Source of the DNA: Anisodus tanguticus | Lineage: Eukaryota > Streptophyta > Magnoliopsida > Solanales > Solanaceae | NCBI GenBank assembly: GCA_034509755.1 | Contig: CM067551.1 | Coordinates: forward strand, 14,876,501 to 14,940,500 | Direction: 5' to 3' | Length of the DNA stretch: 64,000 nt | Shown: positions 36,803 through 45,689 of the stretch, in pieces | Layout: every line of letters starts with the position of its first letter | Numbering within the stretch: the first letter of the stretch is position 1 | Position numbers and translations under genes: made by a program | The notes under the pieces: model-generated | The model's database searches: none | What the model saw: the letters and a program-made list of their open reading frames with translations, nothing else | Told to the model about the DNA's origin: nothing

Positions 36803-37435
36803 AGAAAGAACAAAATGGAAGACAAAAGTGAAATAAAGTGGGGAAACTAAATGAAAAAGAAAAAGAGGAATTGAGAAAAAAGAATGAAAAATATGTAGTG
36901 CTAGAGGAGGGAAAGTCACTTGTACCCAAATGAACATCCTACCTGTCCCTAATCCCACGTTACAAGCTCGAAAAGACCTTTGAGATCTTAAACCGAACAT
37001 TCCTTGAGTAGTGGTGACTTAAAATAAGGGCAAGCATATGGCATGATACTTCCGACACTTGAAATTTTTTTGTGAGTGTGAGTGATTTTGTCTATGTCCC
37101 ATGTTATTTTTTAATATATGGAGTGTTAGGACTTTTTTTGTTGTAAGGGAACATGAATTGCATGAACTTTGTTATATGAGATTCTCAAATTGTTGTACTT
37201 ATGCGCATCTAGTCACTAGTTAAACATCTCTTGAGGCTTGATTTTCATGAAATAATTGTTCGTAGTGAAGCACTCTCGAGTCATATTTGAGAAAATTGAG
37301 GGTATTAACATTTTGAATCACATGCTTGTGAACTCATAGGTAGAACCAACCATAGCCATTCTTGCTTTGTTGTTAGTCGTAACTTTTAGTTTTGTTTTAG
37401 TTGCTTGAGGACAAGCAAGAGTTTAAGTTGGGTGT

Positions 37436-38349
37436 TGATGTGCGATGAAATTACACATTTTTGATATCTTTTCCTTAAGATTTTCTAGCCCTTTAAGTAA
37501 ATTTTAATGTCATTTCTTATGTTTATTGTGTTTGTAGGAATTTGGAGTTGAAGTGCCAAGAATCGCAAGAAAATGAGAAAAAGACTATTTTGTGGCCATT
37601 TTGCTGGCCGCAGAACCATTCTACTAGCCCCAGAATCGTTCTGCTGTCCGCAGAATGGGTAGAGAAATGGGACAAGAAGTTTTGCTATCACTGTCCATTC
37701 TTTTGATCATTTTGCTGGCAGCAGAACCGTTTTGTTGGCCGCAGAATGGGTAGCAGAATGTTTCCAACAGGATTATCTAACCCTAGGAATTGTCCATCTA
37801 TCCTTAATTAAACTTAAGAGAGAAAATTAGAGTTTGAGATAGATTAATTATCATGATTTGGGGATTTAAACCTCATCTAATGAATTTAACCTAGAGATAG
37901 GAAAAATCCTAATTTAGCTTAAAATTGGAATGTGATTAATGCTCCTTAGTTTTATTCGAGAGAACTAACTAAGATAGACCCGCTAAATAGTCGAGAGGCA
38001 TTAATGGGTAATTGAGATTTCATGGCTAATTTACTAGACCCATGATTAATTAAAGGTAGATAATTACTTGCAATGGATCATTATTGAGTTTAAGTTAAAT
38101 TACTATGTTCTAAAGCCCCAAATGTCCATAGCTTGTGCTCCCCATTAGTTAGTTTTATCTTTATTCCTTTTTAAACAAAATAAAATTTTAAAATCATTTG
38201 ACTTAGCTTAATTGGTGATAATTTCATAACTAGCTTAATTGCCCTAGTATTTTGTTTCATGTGGATTCGACCCCGACTCCTAGTTGGGTAAATTATACTG
38301 CGACAACCGTTTACACTTTCTTTTTGAGGAATGGATTTGAATGTTATCA
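37436..38349 (+). repeat. Element D 3' LTR with a 0.4-kb internal deletion
   Basis: It aligns with the 5' LTR but jumps at about 37760 from GGGTAGCAGAATG to TTTCCAACAGG. This skips the stretch corresponding to about 32480-32940. GAATG occurs at both breakpoints of the longer copy, suggesting a microhomology deletion. Confidence 0.85.
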
Positions 38350-39279
38350 AGCATGAACATGACTTAGACAAAGTATACTGATCGGTGGGTATAAGTGTAA
38401 GATCCTTGTGTGCAATATGAACTGAATTGTACTTGACTATGGTTGAACTCTTACGTAAATAAAGTGAATTATTGATTTAGTGAACTACTATGTGATCAAT
38501 ATGACTTAGAAGAGCTGGATTGGTAAGTTGATGACTTGATTGATTTCTGGATAAATGAGGATTTAGAACTGATTGCTAAGTACTTGAACACTGCTATTGA
38601 ACCTTTTGTAACTGGATTACTTTTATGAATATGAGGTCATATGTGAAATAAGTGGCGTGTTGATTTTAGTGGACTTGTACATAAACTACGTGACTTATCT
38701 AGATTATGGAACCGTCTAGTATATGATTTACTTGGTGTCAACTCGATATTTATCTTTTTTGTGTATCTTCCATCGTTGTCGCTCTATGATGCCTACGGGG
38801 TACGTTGCGTACTCATACTACACTTACTGTAATCTTTTTAGATGCAGATACAACTCTTTCTACTAGTTCAGGACCTCGAGTTTGAGTCCGAGCCAGTTGA
38901 TTATCAATATTCAGGGTGAGGATGCTACATTCCGGTATACCCTTGGATGCTCTTTTCTCTTTCATGTCTTTTATTTATCCGAGAGATATGTACAAACATT
39001 TAGACTATGTTGTTTAGGCATTTGGCCTATGTTGTTCTGTATTCAGACTTTGTATTCGGTTTAGAGCTCTTGTATTATTGACCAGATCATTTGGGGTTGT
39101 AATCAACTTTCAAGAATTATGTTCTGCATCTTTATATTATGATAGACAATTTATTTAAGTATTTCATTATCTTCCACATTCCTTCCTTATATCATGTTGA
39201 ATGAGATTGAGAGTAGTTCGCCTACCAGTGAAAAAGTGTAGGTGCCACCACGATTCCTAAAAGGGATCGTGACATTAAA

Positions 39280-40247
39280 GTTAATCTACTTAATTGATCA
39301 ACTAGATTATAATCTTTTCCTTTAATATGTTCAAATACTATATTATTTATTGATATGGTGTCTACATAATTCAGCCATCTTCTTCTACTACTGTTTTTCT
39401 CATTTAGCTTTTGATTAAATTTTATATTGCTTCATAGTCTTTCCTTACTAATCCAGACTCCACGTTGTGGGATTTCACTTGGTATGTTGTTGTTGTTGTT
39501 GCAGTCTATCCTTACTAATGTTTCTGATTTATTTAGGATATAAAGTCTAAAACTACTTAATCTCTATATCACTGCTAGCATTTCAACATCTATACTACTC
39601 ATGTTTTCTTTTTCTTTGTATTTTCCACTTTGGTAGGCACATATCTTTTCTTCCTTTTTGTCATTATATTTACTATGTTTAGCTTTTAATACGATACCTC
39701 ATCCTTCAAAACTTTCATCTGTTTCTATTATTAAATAGTCTGTTTATATGAGCATATTTAAATCTGGAATATTTTTTATTTTTTCCTTGATCTTTTGTAC
39801 TAGTTTTATATCTTTGGTATTAAAATGATTTTGTCCCGTAGATCCTGTTTTGACATATAACAGTCCTGCTAATTTTTCTAAATCTTGGATAAAACTTCTA
39901 GAATAATTTATAATTCTTAAAAAAATTGTAATTCTTTTAAATATTTAACTTGCCTGGCATTTCTAAGGCTTTCTTTGCTATATGAGGTTGTAATTTTATT
40001 TTTCTTCTCCCTAAATTACTCCTAAGAAGTTAATGTAAGTTTTACATAACTCCATTTTCTTTTTGCTAATTATCATTCCCTTCTCTACAAATAATCTAAA
40101 AAATGTCTGTAAGTGTTCTAGGTGTTCTTTAATATCTTTACTAAATACTAGTATATCATCTATATATAATAAAATAAAGCTCTTGTATTCTCCAAATATG
40201 TTATCCATTTTTATTTAGAAAATTGATGGATCTATTTTTAAACCGCT
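39280..40247 (-). pseudogene. Pararetroviral reverse transcriptase and RNase H fragment
   Basis: The open part (40011-40208) begins with RMDNIF-like sequence and contains the RT active site LLYIDDILVFSKD (YIDD codons at 40166-40155) and the SKKKMELCKTYINFLG motif, typical of Caulimoviridae RT. Toward 39280 the minus strand decays, but RNase H landmarks remain: an ETDES Asp motif near 39735, an acidic VEML motif near 39590, and a final LVDQLSRL just before the E insertion. A 50-bp retroelement insertion at 39453-39502 also disrupts RNase H. The 5' side is cut off at about 40247, next to an inverted promoter copy. Non-functional. Confidence 0.75.
39453..39502 (+). mobile_element. 50-bp 5'-truncated SINE/RTE tail inserted in the viral RNase H
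   Basis: The insert CCAGACTCCACGTTGTGGGA... ends in (GTT)n. It is flanked by AGTCTTTCCTTACTAAT (39436-39452) and AGTCTATCCTTACTAAT (39503-39519), a 17-bp duplication with one mismatch. The same 3' end appears in the insertions at 44247-44372 and 57386-57627. Target-primed reverse transcription with severe 5' truncation explains it. Confidence 0.85.
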
Positions 40248-40261
40248 GGATGATAACAAAA

Positions 40262-40590
40262 TCAAGTACAAAATAAATATTTGAAAAATATCATTGTAGA
40301 GGATAAAGATTACTCTATCTTCAAAAAAGACTACGTAAGGAATTCACAAAAGAACGAACCTTGAAAACATAAAAGTTCATAGGAAGTTGTATTATTTTAA
40401 AAATACAAGACATTGAAAAAAGTATTCCTTAGGGATAAGAAAATTACTGCCAAAAAGAAAATTTGAGGTGAGATCCGTATTTGAAGTCCGAAGAAGGCCT
40501 ATAAATTTCAAAAGACTCACAACATGAGAAAAAAATAGACAGAGAAAAAAAAAAGAACACTGAAAGCAAAAAGTCTTTCCATTCCCACTT
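40262..40590 (+). promoter_or_regulatory. Inverted second copy of the pararetroviral promoter, pointing at the kinase gene
   Basis: It aligns with the reverse complement of 20530-20850: CTACGTAAGG at 40331-40340, TTGAGGTGAGATCCGTA, GTCCGAAGAAGGCCTATAAA (TATA at 40500-40505) and GACTCACAAC downstream. It reads rightward, about 0.9 kb upstream of the kinase gene's own TATA-like site. Whether it is active is unknown. Confidence 0.6.
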
Positions 40591-41430
40591 TTCCTTTATA
40601 TCAGAGGAAAGTATAATTTCTTTGCCTTGGTAAAGAGCAAAGTATATATATATAGTGAGCTCTTACATACTATTATATTGCTCATTGAAAATGAATTATG
40701 TGTTTTTAATGCTCAATGTAACTATACCCAAATGAGTTATACTCAATGTTATAAAATATTCACAAACATACAAGGAAATCAAATAGTTATTCATACTCAA
40801 TATTCATACTAAATAATGTTGCATGACAGATATTTTAACATAAATTCTTATCACTTAGTTATTTTCAATTAATAACTTGGATAAACAGTATCATTCATTA
40901 ATTAATTTTTATTTCTATTTATCACATCATTGTAGTAAATTACTCAATAATATTTGGTGCAAACTAAATGTGAGTAAGCATTTTTCCAGGAAAAGACTAT
41001 CACCATCAAGAAAATTTATACCCATACAAGATAAATTTATCTCAAGATAAATTATACTTTCAATCAAACAAGATCTAAAAATAATCTTAGCCGTAATTCT
41101 GAGATATCCCACCTTATCCCATCATGCTAGGTGTTATTTTATCTCACCTCCTAGATTGAGTAAATTAATTTCATAATCATAATTTCAGAATAACTTAATC
41201 CGTGAATGAAATGAGCTGTTTAACCTCATAAACTAAACACTCTATGGTGCATGTACGTCTGAAGTTTTTTTATGGGTTAAATAATAGTATCAACTATCAA
41301 ATAAGTTTAAGAGTCCAGATGAAAGTAGGCCCCACCAAGTGGGTATGCAAGGACAGAAGAAGTAAGGTACGAGTGGCCACAGCAGATGTCTCCTCACCCC
41401 TCAATAAAAACCAGAGACGAAGACTGAAAA
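40591..41430. other. Intergenic DNA upstream of the kinase gene
   Basis: AT-rich with no gene. A stretch at about 41000-41160 has AGATAAATTTATCTC and ATCCCACCTTATCCCATC words that recall Solanaceae MITEs, but I cannot identify ends. The kinase promoter must lie within the last few hundred bases. Confidence 0.4.
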
Positions 41431-41460
41431 AGCAAACTCCCTTTATAGCTAACAACACAT
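41390..41460 (+). promoter_or_regulatory. Putative core promoter of the kinase gene
   Basis: A TATA-like TTTATAG at 41442-41448 precedes a CT-rich leader (TCTTCATTTTCTCTTCTCCT and on), a common layout of plant promoters. Transcription would start around 41470. Inferred from position only. Confidence 0.4.
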
Positions 41461-42008
41461 TCATTCATTTAATCTCGTCTTCATTTTCTCTTCTCCTCTC
41501 TGCTTTTATCTCTCTTTATACGTCGTCGTTTCTCTACCTGTACTACTGCTGCGACTTCGTTTTACAGCTCTGCTAAATCGATCGGGTTGTTTTGGGATAT
41601 ATAGCATAGCGAAAAATCAATATTCCAAAGTCAAGTCTACTCGATCGAGGTAATTTTAGTTATTTTTCTATAGATTTTACCTCTGGGATCACTTAATTTG
41701 TTGATTTTATAAGGGTTTTGTTGAGATTTTTTTACTCGAATTAAGGGGTTTTATGGGATTTTTTTGCTTAATTCTGTGCTGGGTATCTGGGTTTAGCTTT
41801 GATTTTTACTTGCTTATGCTCGAACAAGTATCTGCCTTTTATTTTTCAAGATGCGTTTTTTGTTGTAATTACGATTAAACCCCTCATATTTTGAGAGAAA
41901 AAATGTAAAGAGGGGAAATGTAACCTTTTTACAGTTTGGTCTGTCTATGTTTTGTTGTTCTGTTACAAATTCACTTCTTTTAAGTTAACGGTCCTATTAA
42001 TGTTTAGT

Positions 42009-42015
42009 TGATATA

Positions 42016-42054
<39 letters not shown>
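42009..42054. repeat. Compound microsatellite (TA)n(TG)n in the leader intron
   Basis: A run of TA repeats passes into about ten TG repeats. It is likely to be length-polymorphic. Confidence 0.9.
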
Positions 42055-42055
<1 letters not shown>

Positions 42056-42372
42056 AATTTTGTTTCAGATGTTTTAGGCTTTTGACGGTTTTTTTCTGCA
42101 AATTTGAGAAAGTTTTTAGCCCAAAAAATAATTTGGTCCAAATATTTGTGGCTTTACAAAACCAAGAAGCCATTAATAGTTTTTCCCCAATTCTAGCCTT
42201 TACTGTTCCATGAGAGCATATAGTCATTAATTACGTTTACTGATTTTAAATGACAGATAAAAAAAGGACAAGAGGGAAGTAATTGATTTGTCATCTTAAT
42301 TACTTGGCCATTTAGCTAATTTGAAGGAATTAAATGAACTGAAAGTTGAGGATAATTTTTCTTTAAATAATA

Positions 42373-42629
42373 CTCCCTCCGTCCCAAATAAGTCGCTTTA
42401 GCTCTTTTCACGCCAACTAAGAAAAACAATAAATACAAGGTATATTTTACTAAGTTACCCCTATTTATTAGATATTTTTTGAGAATTGAGTAATATTAAA
42501 GAGGAATACTTTAATGTTAAGGACATAGTTGGAAACACTTGCCAACTTTGATCTTGATTTCCTAAAGTGACACTTATTTTGGGACACACTTTTTAAGCTA
42601 AAGCGACACTTAGTTTGGGACTGAGGGAG
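42373..42629. mobile_element. Stowaway-type MITE (257 bp)
   Basis: The terminal inverted repeat CTCCCTCCGTCCCAAATAAG on the left is mirrored on the right by GTTTGGGACTGAGGGAG, with TA target duplications at 42371-42372 and 42630-42631. CTCCCTCCGTCCCA is the hallmark end of plant Stowaway MITEs. The arms extend inward (GTCGCTTTAGC and GCTAAAGCGAC), so it can form a long hairpin. It lies in the probable leader intron of the kinase gene. Confidence 0.95.
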
Positions 42630-43000
42630 TATCTTATCTGTCAGTGAAGACTGAAGAGGGATTTTTCTTGCGTGGTTTGTTTTCATCATTCTTCTCTTTT
42701 GTGTGTTCATTTTGAGATTAGTCTTTGTTTAGTTATTTTCTCCTCTTTGTTTATTGTGTTTTGTTGCAAGAAGTTGGAGAGAAGAATTTGTAGTTTTTCC
42801 TGGGGAATTTGCTTGTCAACGAAATTCCACTCATAAGTAGGTGCTAGCACATGCTAAAAAGAACAAGTAAATACCCGTTCAACAAAAAGAGCTCTGATTT
42901 TTCATTTTTTTTACAGGGTTGTGGAGAGTTAAAGTTTGAGTTACAAATCCTCATGCAGAAGACCCTATAGTTTTTTTGCTGCAGCTGCTTTGACGGGAAA

Positions 43001-43902
43001 ATGTTGGAGGCTCCAAAGTTTGGGGGACTTAATATAGACTTAAATGAAAACCATGATCATTATGGACTGTCCCAAAATTTTTACCATAAGCTTGGTGAGG
43101 GATCAAACATGTCAATCGACAGTTATGGGAGCTTGCAGATGAGCAATGGTGGAGGTTCAGTTGCAATGTCGACGGATAACAGCAGTGTTGGATCAAATGA
43201 TTCACACACTCGTATTTTAAACCACCAGGGTCTCAAGCGTGTCCACAATAACTATTCAGTTGCAGCTAGTGTAAATAAGGGGAAAACTTCTCATGGGTTG
43301 AGTGACGATGCCCTAGCTAAAGCTTTGATGGATCCTCGATTTCCTACCAATGGGCTTGAGAATTATGATGAGTGGACAATTGATTTGAGGAAGCTTAACA
43401 TGGGGCCAGCTTTTGCTCAAGGGGCTTTTGGGAAACTCTACAAGGGAACTTACAATGGTGAGGATGTTGCTATCAAGCTTCTAGAGAGGCCAGAGAATGA
43501 TCTTGAGAGGGCTCACTTGATGGAACAGCAGTTTCAGCAGGAAGTCATGATGTTGGCAAATTTGAAACATCCAAATATTGTTCGGTTTATCGGTGGATGC
43601 CGTAAACCCATGGTGTGGTGTGTTGTCACTGAATATGCTAAAGGAGGATCAGTTCGTCAGTTTCTCAATAAGCGACAAAATCGATCTGTGCCCTTGAAGT
43701 TAGCAGTGAAGCAGGCCTTGGATGTGGCAAGGGGTATGGAATATGTGCATGGCCTGAATCTGATACATCGTGACCTGAAATCTGACAACCTACTAATTGC
43801 TGCTGATAAATCAATCAAGATTGCGGACTTTGGGGTTGCTCGTATTGAGGTGCAGACAGAAGGAATGACACCAGAAACTGGAACATACCGCTGGATGGCT
43901 CC
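43001..43902 (+). CDS. Raf-like protein kinase (MAPKKK group C, STY13-like), exon 1
   Basis: Encodes residues 1-300 and the first two bases of codon 301. After a Ser/Asn-rich, likely disordered N-terminus comes the kinase domain from about residue 125. Visible are the glycine loop AQGAFGKLYKG (139-149; the first loop Gly is Ala), VAIK with Lys159, the alpha-C Glu181, the hinge VVTEYAKGG with Thr210 as probable gatekeeper, HRDLKSDN (256-263, Asp258), and DFG (277-279). It then passes the activation segment GMTPETGTYRWMAP. The protein resembles Arabidopsis STY13-type dual-specificity Raf-like kinases, which are cytosolic and implicated in stress and growth signalling. The start is the first ATG after the leader with no earlier in-frame Met. 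Donor GTAAGC at 43903. This exact subfamily name is from memory. Confidence 0.93.
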
Positions 43903-44023
43903 GTAAGCCTCTAACCTTTTAGCAGCCTGGTTAAATGTGATTGTCTTATTTTAGTGTTGTCTTTTGGCAAAACCATAATACAGAGCTTCTTTTTTTTTTT
44001 CCCTTCGAAATGTTAAATATAAC

Positions 44024-44574
44024 TAGGGGGGTGGGGGAAACGGGCAGGTCGATAACGGGTTAAACAAAAACGGATAAGATATCCGACCTGCCTATATTTA
44101 GAACGGATAAAAAATGGGTTAACCAACGGCTAATATGGATATCCATATTATCCATAGGAATAGTCAGGTGAAACAAAAGCTAATAGCCAAAACAAGCTTA
44201 CACCACCAAAAACCAAGAACTCGTGAAAAATAACAAGCAGACAAATAACAACAACATCAACCCAGTGAAATCCCACAGAGTGGGGTAGAGTGGGGTGGCG
44301 AGAGTAGAGTGTACGCAGACCTTATCCTACCTTTGGGAGGTAGGGGGCTGTTTCCGATAGACCCTCGGCATAAACAAGCAGACAAATGGGTATTGAAAAT
44401 ATGGATATCCATATTATCCATCTGGATATCCATTTTAGTGGTCTTAAAAAAAAATCCATTTTAGTGGATAATATCCATATATGATCCAGTTTTAAATGGT
44501 CAGTTATCCACCCCATATTTAATGGGTCGGATTGGATGGTTACTTGTTTTTCTGAAACCAGTTTTCCAGCCCTA
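44024..44574. mobile_element. hAT MITE (551 bp) in the kinase intron, with a nested SINE
   Basis: The 8-bp duplication AATATAAC at 44016-44023 and 44575-44582 is perfect. The ends (TAGGGGGGTGGGGGAAACGG and, reverse-complemented, TAGGGCTGGAAAACTGG) are imperfect inverted repeats. Interior words such as GGATATCCATATTATCC occur on both sides, so much of it is palindromic. There is no coding frame. Typical of non-autonomous hAT. Confidence 0.88.
44247..44372 (-). mobile_element. 5'-truncated SINE/RTE-type retroelement nested in the hAT MITE
   Basis: A perfect 15-bp duplication AACAAGCAGACAAAT lies at 44232-44246 and 44373-44387. On the minus strand the insert runs from GCCGAGGGTCTATCGGAAAC through GTCTGCGTACACTC to a GTTGTTGTT tail. 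This TTG-ended unit is common in Solanaceae SINE/RTE retroelements. Confidence 0.9.
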
Positions 44575-44582
44575 AATATAAC

Positions 44583-44877
44583 CATAACACAGAGCTACTC
44601 CAGCTGTTCCATAGATTCCTCTACCCTCAACCCTTTGGGCCAACGGGATCTTTCGGAACTTGGTGATTCTGGGCCCGCCCCTCTACCCCCTCCTCGTAAA
44701 TTCCGTCTGGAGCCAACCCTTTGGGCCAACCAGAGCTTTCCAAACTCGGGGATGATGGATTCGCCCCTCTACCCTCTTAAAAAGTGGCCTTAATTCCCTT
44801 GGCTAAGGGCTCAAACTTGTTACCTAAGACACAAGTCCCTCAATCTTTGCCAATTAAGCTAACCCCTGGAGACAAAA
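44583..44877 (-). mobile_element. Probable tRNA-derived SINE
   Basis: On the minus strand, GGGGTTAGCTTAATTGGCAA has an A-box-like element (44850-44861), and GGTAACAAGTTTGAGCC at 44808-44824 has a B-box-like element at normal spacing. The body has an internal duplication around CAACCCTTTGGGCCAAC (near 44628 and 44716). No clear target duplication was found, so the ends are approximate. Confidence 0.5.
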
Positions 44878-45490
44878 ATGGATGGGTTTAAGAACTGTAT
44901 AACCTTTAGAAAGAAACAGGTTTATTGTGCCTAATGTTCCTGTGGTATTCCTGGTATTTCTAAGAGAGAGAACTTGTTTCCTCCAGTCAACCTTTAAACT
45001 TGGTTATTTGTGCCTCTTGCTAGAAATGTCCAAAAGACTACTCTTTTTGTGGGTTTTAGTGTGCTTCACTCGGTCTAGCTCTTGTAATTCGTTTACAGGT
45101 TGTGTCTGAGAGAGATGAACCATAGTTCACACTCATGTGTTTTTAAGGAATGTTCTAGTTAAAACTAAAGAAGTTCATCTGTCACCTTCGCTTTAAACTC
45201 TTGAAGGGTTGAAGTAGTTATATATTTTTTTGGTTTCACCATATATTTGTCTCTCATCTTCTGTCCCTTCCTATGCCATTCTTTGGTTTTTGTTTCATCT
45301 GACTGAACTCTGATAATATATTGTTCATGGCGCTCGTTCTATGTAACAGTAATTGAACTGAGAAATGGTAACCATTTCTGTTTGGTAGTTGTAGCCTGTA
45401 GGCACTTCAGCTTAGGTGGTTTAACTTATTTTTTGGGTGTATCATCTTTTATTCTTAGGATAAAATTCGACAGAATTAGCTCCAAGATTA

Positions 45491-45689
45491 ATGTTTGTTT
45501 TTATAACATGGTGTATGGGCCAGCTTTCACACACCCCGAATATTCACGAGGTCCCTGCTACCTCCTACCAACACAGGTAAGGGATAACTTGGTCTACCAA
45601 GGCTTAGGCAGATGCAGATGGGAAGAAATCACCTAGTGTTTTTTGTCTAAACCTTGGACCACTTCATTGACCACTAGGCCACACCTTGT
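45491..45689 (-). mobile_element. Au SINE (199 bp)
   Basis: On the minus strand a tRNA-like head (GGTGTGGCCTAGTGGTCAAT) leads into CACTAGGTGATTTCTTCCCA and CCATACACCATGTTATAAAA, the signature of the Au SINE. GCTCCAAGATTA is duplicated at 45479-45490 and 45690-45701. Its polymerase III promoter boxes are partly decayed. Confidence 0.9.

Larger units (their letters stand above)
32202..38349 (+). mobile_element. Tat/Athila-like gypsy element D, non-autonomous, inside the E 3' LTR
   Basis: LTRs at 32202-33532 and 37436-38349 both start TGATGTGCG and end TATCA. AACAT (32197-32201) and AGCAT (38350-38354) flank it (4 of 5). Next to the left LTR is TTCGCGCACCACTGCCGGGG, close to the tRNA-Asp/Arg-type primer site of Tat/Athila elements. 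The GTTTAAGTTGGGTGT before the right LTR, preceded by TTGCTTGAGGACAAGCAA, is the usual 3' end of that lineage. The interior has a gag-like frame but no RT or integrase. Confidence 0.85.
22339..39274 (+). mobile_element. Long-LTR retrotransposon E with non-coding interior (LARD-like), carrying nested D and a hAT
   Basis: TTAAA is duplicated at 22334-22338 and 39275-39279. The left LTR runs 22339-27109 (about 3.6 kb without a hAT insertion), the right LTR 29392-39274 (about 3.7 kb without D). LTRs end GTCATGACA and ATCGTGACA. They start TATAACGA and TATGATGA, where the terminal TG seems to have mutated to TA. The tRNA-Met primer binding site TTGGTATCAGAG (27114-27125) follows the left LTR and sets plus orientation. 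The 2.28-kb interior has no gag or pol, so E must have moved with proteins from another element. Segments compared by eye are about 82-93% identical. Confidence 0.9.
29392..39274 (+). repeat. Element E 3' LTR (interrupted by element D)
   Basis: The two pieces are 29392-32201 and 38355-39274. They join at the AACAT/AGCAT duplication that flanks D. The copy aligns with the left LTR, including the closing ATTGAGAGTAGTTCGCCTACC and GGGATCGTGACA. Confidence 0.9.
20530..40590 (-). mobile_element. Endogenous pararetrovirus (Caulimoviridae-like) remnant, split by element E
   Basis: The minus strand carries, in viral order, RT and RNase H (40247-39280), a decayed downstream ORF region (22338-21000) and an intergenic promoter-like region (20850-20530). 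A second, inverted copy of that promoter region lies at 40262-40590 on the plus strand. Retrotransposon E (22339-39274) interrupts it near the 3' end of the pol frame. Stops and frameshifts are throughout, and coat, movement and the RT N-terminus are missing, so it is not a functional virus. Placement within Caulimoviridae (solendovirus- or petuvirus-like) is tentative. Confidence 0.7.
41470..43000 (+). other. 5' untranslated region of the kinase gene with a leader intron (41650-42916)
   Basis: The CT-rich first leader exon would end at GATCGAG with donor GTAATTTT at 41650. The next plausible acceptor is TTTTTTTTACAG, ending at 42916, which gives an 84-base second leader segment before the ATG at 43001. 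Just after the donor the intron is T-rich. Such leader introns often raise expression in plants. It contains a microsatellite and a Stowaway MITE. The frame at 41244-41576 across the promoter and leader is not a gene. Splice sites are predicted by eye. Confidence 0.5.

Noticed and set aside
41244..41576. 110-aa open frame upstream of the kinase
   Set aside because: It spans the promoter and CT-rich leader; no homology pattern, better explained as untranslated region.
44800..44877. A tRNA-like segment with A and B boxes
   Set aside because: It does not fold as a full tRNA and continues into a SINE body; not a tRNA gene.
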